Shown piece by piece: positions 31,816-36,254 of a stretch of DNA of 36,254 bases (the stretch's first letter is position 1; every line of letters begins with the position of its first letter). The translations under genes and the position numbers were made by a program. The stretch lies in the NCBI GenBank assembly GCA_021298245.1, contig JAJTDZ010000047.1, forward strand, positions 1 to 36,254, in the 5' to 3' direction. Origin of the DNA: Algoriphagus sp. (GTDB lineage: Bacteria > Bacteroidota > Bacteroidia > Cytophagales > Cyclobacteriaceae). Below the pieces are notes generated by a model. It was not told the origin of the DNA, ran no database searches, and saw nothing but the letters and a program-made list of their open reading frames with translations.

Positions 31816-33711
31816 TTAGGCATCAATACCTTCTAGTTCGCTCAATTCCAACCACTGCAATTCTAGATTTTCCAAGTTTTGGTCAATCTCTTGCAAGTGC
31901 TTAGACAAGATCAGGAGTTGCTCTGCGGGTGATGTGCCCAAAGCTATTTGTTCCAGAAGCTTGGATTTTTCTATTTCCAGCCCTGCAATCTTTTCATTAA
32001 TTTCTCTAAACTCCTGCTTTTGCTTGTAGGAAGCTTTGAGTTTGGGTGATGGCGCTCCCAGCACTTTGGAAACTTCAACTTTTGGTTGGAAACTAGGACT
32101 AGCCTTCTGGGATTCTTTCTCTTCTTCCCATTCCCGGTAGTCTGTGTAATTACCCGGAAAATCGCGGATCATGCCTTCCCCTTCAAATACAAACAAGTGC
32201 TCGACCAGTCGATCCATAAAGTAGCGGTCATGAGACACGATGATCAAACAGCCCGGGAAGGTGTCTAAAAATTCCTCCAAGATATTCAAGGTCATCAAAT
32301 CCAAGTCGTTGGTGGGTTCGTCTAGGATCAAAAAGTTGGGGTTTTTGATCAACACCAGGAGCAGCTGCAGGCGTCTGCGCTCTCCTCCACTCATCTTTCC
32401 AATAGGGGTAAACTGCTGCTTGGGAGGGAATCCAAACTGCGTTAAAAATTGGCTCACCGTGATTGTCTGTCCCTTGTCCAGCACCACCACTTCCGCAATT
32501 TCTTTGACCACATCGATCAAGCGTTTTTCTTCGTCGAAGCGATCTTCCTCTTGACGGTAGTATCCAAAGGCCGTGGTCTGTCCCGCAGTTACCTTGCCCT
32601 GGTCGGGCTCAAGCAGCCCCGTAATCATTTTTAGCAAGGTTGTTTTTCCTGCTCCATTTGGACCTATGATACCGATACGGTCCTTCTTTTTGAAAATGTA
32701 GGAGAAATTCTGGATCAGCGTTTTGCTGTCAAAGCCTTTGGAAATTTTTTCAATTTCTAAGATTTTGTTTCCCAGGCGCTGGGTAGACACGGTCAATTCG
32801 ATATCACGCTCCTCCCGCTTGGTAAATGCTTTTTCCTTGGTTTCCTCAAAGGCATCCACGCGGTACTTGGCTTTGGTGCCCCTCGCCTTGGGCTGTCGAC
32901 GAATCCAGTCCAACTCCTTTTTGTAGAGGCTTTTCGCTTTCTCGATCTCGATGTCCTCGATCTGCATGCGCTCTGCTTTTTTATCAAGAAAATAGCCGTA
33001 GTTGCCTTGGTAGCGGTGGATTTTTCCTTGGTCTAATTCCAGAATTTCGTTGGTGACCTTTTCCAAGAAATAACGGTCGTGCGTCACCATAAACAGGGCC
33101 AGGTTGGCCTTGGAAAGGTAATCTTCCAGCCATTCGATGGTTTCCAGGTCCAGGTGGTTGGTGGGTTCATCAAGGAGGAGCAGGTCTGGCTTTTCGAGGA
33201 TTGCCTTGGCGAGGGCTACCCGCTTGCGCTGCCCTCCGGAGAGGTTGCCCACGGGAAGGCCGGTATCGTGAAGGCCGAGTTTGCCCAGGACTTCCTTGAC
33301 CTGGTACTCAAAATCCCAAGCTTGGAGGGCATCCATTTTTTCGAAAAGCTTGGTCATCTGATCGGAGTTGTCCACACCGCGTTCGGAATCGAGTATGGCT
33401 TTGTGGTAGGATTCTATGACTTGAAGGATTTCTGAATTGCTCTGATCAAAGATCGTTTGGTAGATGCTCAAATTGCTTTCGAAAACCGGATTTTGGTGCA
33501 CGTAAGCGATTTTGACCGACTGGTTGAGAGCCACTTGCCCCGTATCGGGGATTTCCAGTCCCATGATGATCTTCATCAAGGTGGATTTCCCAGCCCCGTT
33601 GATGCCCACCAGGGCTATTTTTTGTCCTTGTGCGATGCCGAAGGAGATGTTGGAAAAAAGTTTGCGTTCCCCAAAGGCTTTGCTCAGGTTCTCAACGGAT
33701 AAGTAATTCAT
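31816..33711 (-). CDS. ABC-F family ATPase (Uup/EttA-like)
   Basis: A 631-residue soluble protein with two ABC domains. The first has Walker A GINGAGKST (about 37-45), signature LSGGQRKRVALAKAIL and Walker B LLLLDEPTNHLDL. The second has GPNGAGKTT, MSGGERRRLQLLL and FLILDEPTNDLDL. A charged inter-domain linker (about 240-310) and a C-terminal coiled coil (FREINEKIAGLEIEKSKLL, then ILSKHLQEIDQNLENLELQW) give it the Uup-like outline. ABC-F proteins act on the ribosome E site or, for Uup, have DNA-related roles; they lack membrane parts. TACTTTTG lies five bases before the ATG, which may give a leaderless mRNA. It is convergent with the nucleoside phosphorylase. Confidence 0.95.
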   Translation of the reverse strand: MNYLSVENLSKAFGERKLFSNISFGIAQGQKIALVGINGAGKSTLMKIIMGLEIPDTGQVALNQSVKIAYVHQNPVFESNLSIYQTIFDQSNSEILQVIESYHKAILDSERGVDNSDQMTKLFEKMDALQAWDFEYQVKEVLGKLGLHDTGLPVGNLSGGQRKRVALAKAILEKPDLLLLDEPTNHLDLETIEWLEDYLSKANLALFMVTHDRYFLEKVTNEILELDQGKIHRYQGNYGYFLDKKAERMQIEDIEIEKAKSLYKKELDWIRRQPKARGTKAKYRVDAFEETKEKAFTKREERDIELTVSTQRLGNKILEIEKISKGFDSKTLIQNFSYIFKKKDRIGIIGPNGAGKTTLLKMITGLLEPDQGKVTAGQTTAFGYYRQEEDRFDEEKRLIDVVKEIAEVVVLDKGQTITVSQFLTQFGFPPKQQFTPIGKMSGGERRRLQLLLVLIKNPNFLILDEPTNDLDLMTLNILEEFLDTFPGCLIIVSHDRYFMDRLVEHLFVFEGEGMIRDFPGNYTDYREWEEEKESQKASPSFQPKVEVSKVLGAPSPKLKASYKQKQEFREINEKIAGLEIEKSKLLEQIALGTSPAEQLLILSKHLQEIDQNLENLELQWLELSELEGIDA

Positions 33712-33754
33712 GCCGCAAAAGTAGGGGAAAAAAGGGGCTTAGGAAAATAGGGTA

Positions 33755-33887
33755 GAAATACAATGGAAATAAACCGAGTCCGCCTACCTCGGGCAAGACA
33801 AGCTCGGTGAAATAGAGATAGCGATAGGTATGTAAACCTATTTCACGGAGCTAGTCTTCCACAGGTAGGAGAAGCGGAGTGTATTTC
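33755..33887. repeat. 133-bp imperfect palindrome (MITE- or REP-like element)
   Basis: Outer arms GAAATACA / TGTATTTC (8 bp perfect) and inner arms GTGAAATAG (33807-33815) / CTATTTCAC (33838-33846, 9 bp perfect). In between, CTACCT pairs with AGGTAG, CCGC with GCGG, AAGAC with GTCTT and AGCTC with GAGCT, with small bulges; a 14-base insert (ATGGAAATAAACCG) breaks only the left arm. The loop can pair ATAGGT with ACCTAT. It carries no coding frame. Its role is unknown; it may be a mobile palindrome, a terminator or a structured RNA. Confidence 0.8.
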
Positions 33888-33937
33888 AATTATATTTTTT
33901 TATTTAGCAAAACGAAGTTTTAGGTATAACGCAAATT

Positions 33938-36254
33938 TCAGAAATAACGAATTGGTCTAACGGCGCGGAGATCAGATTTATCGATTGGACCTGCGGCGCC
34001 AGGACCAAACCAATGAGCATGTGCAGCACTACCAATCTGAGTAGAACTCCAATACCATAGATTGTCATCAAATCCACCAATTATTGCCCTATTAATTTGC
34101 AATTTTTCTAACTCTACACTACTTGGCAGAAACCAGTCCGAATATCCACCAGACGAAAAATCTGCAGAAAGCTTAGCTGCAATATTTTGTTCCGAACATT
34201 CAGCAAGAATATCTAAAGTATTTTGGCTTCCAGTACCAATAGCTGTGCCCGACGCCCCAGAAAGTATAGCAATATCGTTTTGTTGAGGAGGAGCATTGAG
34301 ACATCCCCATGTTACTTCCGCTCTTTGGTTATTAATTGAAATATCCGCAGTTGCAGCAATTAATCCATGAGGTACATTGGGATCATACCCTGGGTCTCCT
34401 GGTTGTAATATATAGGCAATTATTCCTCCTTTAAATGACGCCCCAACAGTTGGATTGAATTCTCCTTCTGCAGGACCACCAATCATGTTTACCCAAACTG
34501 ATCCATTAAAATATTGTGGTTGTCCAGGGGATCCGCAGTTAGTACAATAAATAATTAATCCAAGTGAAGGAGAAGTGATTGCATTTCGTTGAGCAAAGGA
34601 CATCCTTGGAGGTAAAAATCCTTGGGTAGTAGAGTTTATTTCCAATACTGATGTGTTACTAGTAGCAGAAGAGGACCCAATTACTGTTTTACCAGTAAAT
34701 GTTTTATCTCCAGCAAAAATTTGAGTCCCTGTAGTCACAATGCCCCCATTGCTTGCATCTGCTGGAGCTAATTTTAAAACCCCAGAGGTAATACTGGCAC
34801 CATTGGCCGTGGAAGTGCCTGAAATTGCTCCCACTGAACTTGCTCCACCACTGGAAATCGTTGCCCAGCTTGCAGTTCCAGTGTTGTTAATTGTTAGAAC
34901 TTGACCTGTAGTTGAATTATGGGTATTAGGATAAGTTACTGTGCCCGCAGTAAGCGTTCCAGAGGTTTTTACATTGGACACCGAAGTGTTTCCCAATTGA
35001 ATGGTATTAGAACCAGCACCAGTTGCGCCGTGCCCTATAACTATTTCATTTTGAGCATTGTCAGCAGATGCTTTTGTATTTGACCCAAGGAAAACTGAAA
35101 AATCACTTGTCGTATTTGCGGTAACACCATCAGCTATGGTACGACCTGCGTTAAACCCAATGGCTGTGTTCCTAGCACCCGTAGTATTTGAGTAAAGCGA
35201 TTCGAACCCATAGGCTGTATTAAAACTACCCGTTGTATTCTCTCTTAATGCACCGTATCCTCCAATCGCAGTATTTTGACTGCCTGATGTGTTACCATGT
35301 AACGTTTCTGGTCCAATCGCAACGTTATTGTTTCCCGATATGTTATTATATAACACAAAACTTCCAATTGCAGTATTTTGAGCACCCGTGGTGTTTCTAT
35401 ATAACGCTTGGTGTCCAGTTGCCACATTTTGATAGCCAGTTGTGTTGTCTAATAGTGCCTCGTTTCCAACAGCAGTATTACGACTCCCATAACCGGATGT
35501 ACCATTATTTGCTCTCAATGCATTGTAACCAACAGCGACATTAAACTCACCGGTTGAGTTTGTATATAATGCTTGGTATCCATTTGCAGTATTGTAACTT
35601 CCTGTGGTATTTGATAACAATGCTCGATATCCATTTGCTGAATTACCTATTCCCGTTGTATTTGAAAGAAGTGCACTATTTCCAATGGCTGTATTGGAAG
35701 AAATGCTATTAAGACCTTTGCCTACGGTAATTCCATTTACAGTTAAATCATAAGCGCCTAAATTAACTGCGCCTATTGCACCTGTATAGGGCACTCCTGA
35801 TGATGCCGTTGCCCAGCTTGCAGTTCCAGTGTTGTTAATTGTTAGAACTTGACCTGTAGTTGAATTATGGGTATTAGGATAAGTTACTGTGCCCGCAGTA
35901 AGCGTTCCAGAAGTTTTTACATTGGTAACGGATGTATTTCCCAATTGTATTTGATTACTTGTGGCTACTGTAGCCCCATTTCCAATGGCAGTACCATTGG
36001 TGACGCCTGCTGAAAGATTAGTCTGGTAACCAATTAAGGTATTATTGGTTTCTGTCGTGATTGAAGACCCCGAATAATGTCCCAAAACCACATTTCTTGA
36101 AGCAGTGGTTGCAAATCTCACATTTTGTTTCCCCACAACAACGTTATCTGCAGCTCCGTTGGTACTCCAATCCAAGGCTTGGGTACCAAGGACAATGTTG
36201 TTTGATGAATTTTGACTTAAATACATCGCATTAAACCCAATGGCAATGTTGTCG
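33938..36254 (-). CDS. Large repetitive surface protein with YadA-like head repeats and a DUF1566/Lcl-like C-terminus, 5' end missing
   Basis: At least 771 residues; the frame runs through the right edge without a stop, so the true start and signal peptide are outside. The N-terminal part holds repeats of the form NTAxGxxALxxNTTGxxN (period about 17 residues, roughly ten copies in 35715-35130), typical of head domains of trimeric autotransporter-like or tail-fibre-like proteins. Two copies of a linker with TSGTLTAGTVTYPNTHN and TTGQVLTINNTGTASWAT follow the two groups of repeats. Then come a serine/glycine-rich stretch and a C-terminal domain with GGYSDWFLPSSVELEKL, YWSST and LRAVRPIRYF (DUF1566/Lcl type, often on adhesins). 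It may mediate attachment. No type 9 sorting tail is seen. Confidence 0.85.
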   Translation of the reverse strand, partial: DNIAIGFNAMYLSQNSSNNIVLGTQALDWSTNGAADNVVVGKQNVRFATTASRNVVLGHYSGSSITTETNNTLIGYQTNLSAGVTNGTAIGNGATVATSNQIQLGNTSVTNVKTSGTLTAGTVTYPNTHNSTTGQVLTINNTGTASWATASSGVPYTGAIGAVNLGAYDLTVNGITVGKGLNSISSNTAIGNSALLSNTTGIGNSANGYRALLSNTTGSYNTANGYQALYTNSTGEFNVAVGYNALRANNGTSGYGSRNTAVGNEALLDNTTGYQNVATGHQALYRNTTGAQNTAIGSFVLYNNISGNNNVAIGPETLHGNTSGSQNTAIGGYGALRENTTGSFNTAYGFESLYSNTTGARNTAIGFNAGRTIADGVTANTTSDFSVFLGSNTKASADNAQNEIVIGHGATGAGSNTIQLGNTSVSNVKTSGTLTAGTVTYPNTHNSTTGQVLTINNTGTASWATISSGGASSVGAISGTSTANGASITSGVLKLAPADASNGGIVTTGTQIFAGDKTFTGKTVIGSSSATSNTSVLEINSTTQGFLPPRMSFAQRNAITSPSLGLIIYCTNCGSPGQPQYFNGSVWVNMIGGPAEGEFNPTVGASFKGGIIAYILQPGDPGYDPNVPHGLIAATADISINNQRAEVTWGCLNAPPQQNDIAILSGASGTAIGTGSQNTLDILAECSEQNIAAKLSADFSSGGYSDWFLPSSVELEKLQINRAIIGGFDDNLWYWSSTQIGSAAHAHWFGPGAAGPIDKSDLRAVRPIRYF
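34859..34977 (-). repeat. 119-bp intragenic DNA repeat, copy 1
   Basis: A 119-base stretch that matches 35807-35925 at all but one position (g versus a). It encodes the TSGTLTAGTVTYPNTHN-containing linker of the surface protein. The flanking codons differ. Confidence 0.9.
35130..35715 (-). repeat. About ten head repeats of 51 bp in the surface-protein gene
   Basis: Translated units such as NTANGYQALYTNSTGEF and NVATGHQALYRNTTGAQ are spaced about 17 codons (51 bp) apart. The units differ in DNA sequence, so this is an old expansion rather than a recent one. This is the array that forms the YadA-like head. Confidence 0.8.
35807..35925 (-). repeat. 119-bp intragenic DNA repeat, copy 2
   Basis: The second copy of the linker repeat, 948 bases from the first and with one difference. 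The near identity, against diverged surrounding repeats, suggests recent duplication or gene conversion. Confidence 0.9.

Noticed and set aside
35233..35544. 103-residue open frame on the plus strand
   Set aside because: It is the shadow of the repeated surface-protein gene; its Cys/Tyr-rich periodic composition follows from the head repeats.
35130..35715. Regular 51-bp spacing that resembles a CRISPR array
   Set aside because: The units are translated in one long open frame as head repeats, and the repeated parts are not identical at the DNA level.

Overview
The window looks like chromosomal DNA of a Bacteroidota member, most likely order Cytophagales and possibly the Algoriphagus/Cyclobacterium group. 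This rests on gene content and style, not on a search. Start codons mostly lack Shine-Dalgarno sites. Several promoters fit the Bacteroidota pattern (TTG or TTTG near -33, TAnnTTTG near -7). Lipoproteins are numerous, and families such as DUF4270, DUF2851, a short epsilon subunit of ATP synthase and the rpsU-xerC-hpf gene order are typical of the phylum. I see no rRNA, tRNA, CRISPR array, insertion sequence or prophage.

Layout. 0-2 kb: a minus-strand run of small secreted genes (two paralogous SnoaL/NTF2-like lipoproteins and the start of a third gene cut by the edge), then a HxlR regulator. 2.2-2.9 kb: an SGNH hydrolase. 3-7.2 kb: glmS, a DUF4270 lipoprotein and a one-domain glycogen-synthase-like protein, all on the minus strand. 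7.3-11.2 kb: panC, a flippase-like membrane protein, a YugP-type zinc peptidase and an acyl-CoA dehydrogenase. 11.4-16.2 kb: an AraC regulator, a duplicated double-hairpin repeat, a holin-like membrane gene pair, a broken YkgJ-type cysteine-cluster gene, a LOG-family gene, an unknown gene and a D-Ala-D-Ala ligase whose end has been lost. 16.3-19.4 kb: a DPP-IV-type peptidase, a small conserved protein and an NlpC/P60 peptidase. 19.6-23.1 kb: atpD-atpC, rpsU, xerC-like recombinase, hpf. 23.1-26.7 kb: a GT39 transferase divergent from a GT2 transferase and a second flippase-like protein, which together could make, flip and use a polyprenyl-phosphate sugar. 26.8-31.8 kb: pyrF, DUF2851, a NeuD-type acetyltransferase, trhO and a nucleoside phosphorylase with an in-frame 21-bp duplication. 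31.8-36.3 kb: an ABC-F ATPase, a 133-bp near-palindromic element, and a large repetitive surface protein that runs off the right edge.

Most of the window is housekeeping. The most notable signals are: (1) two genes, ddl and the YkgJ gene, that each carry an internal deletion with a frameshift while both flanks remain recognisable, plus a 21-bp exact duplication in the phosphorylase gene; (2) three kinds of intergenic palindromic repeat, one of which supplies the stop codons of both genes that meet there; (3) an rpsU leader that is almost nothing but a long Shine-Dalgarno site, in a phylum that normally does not use them; (4) a glycogen-synthase-like protein lacking both the KxGGL motif and the second Rossmann domain, overlapping a DUF4270 lipoprotein gene. 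I do not see an obvious defence island or other wholly new multi-gene system.
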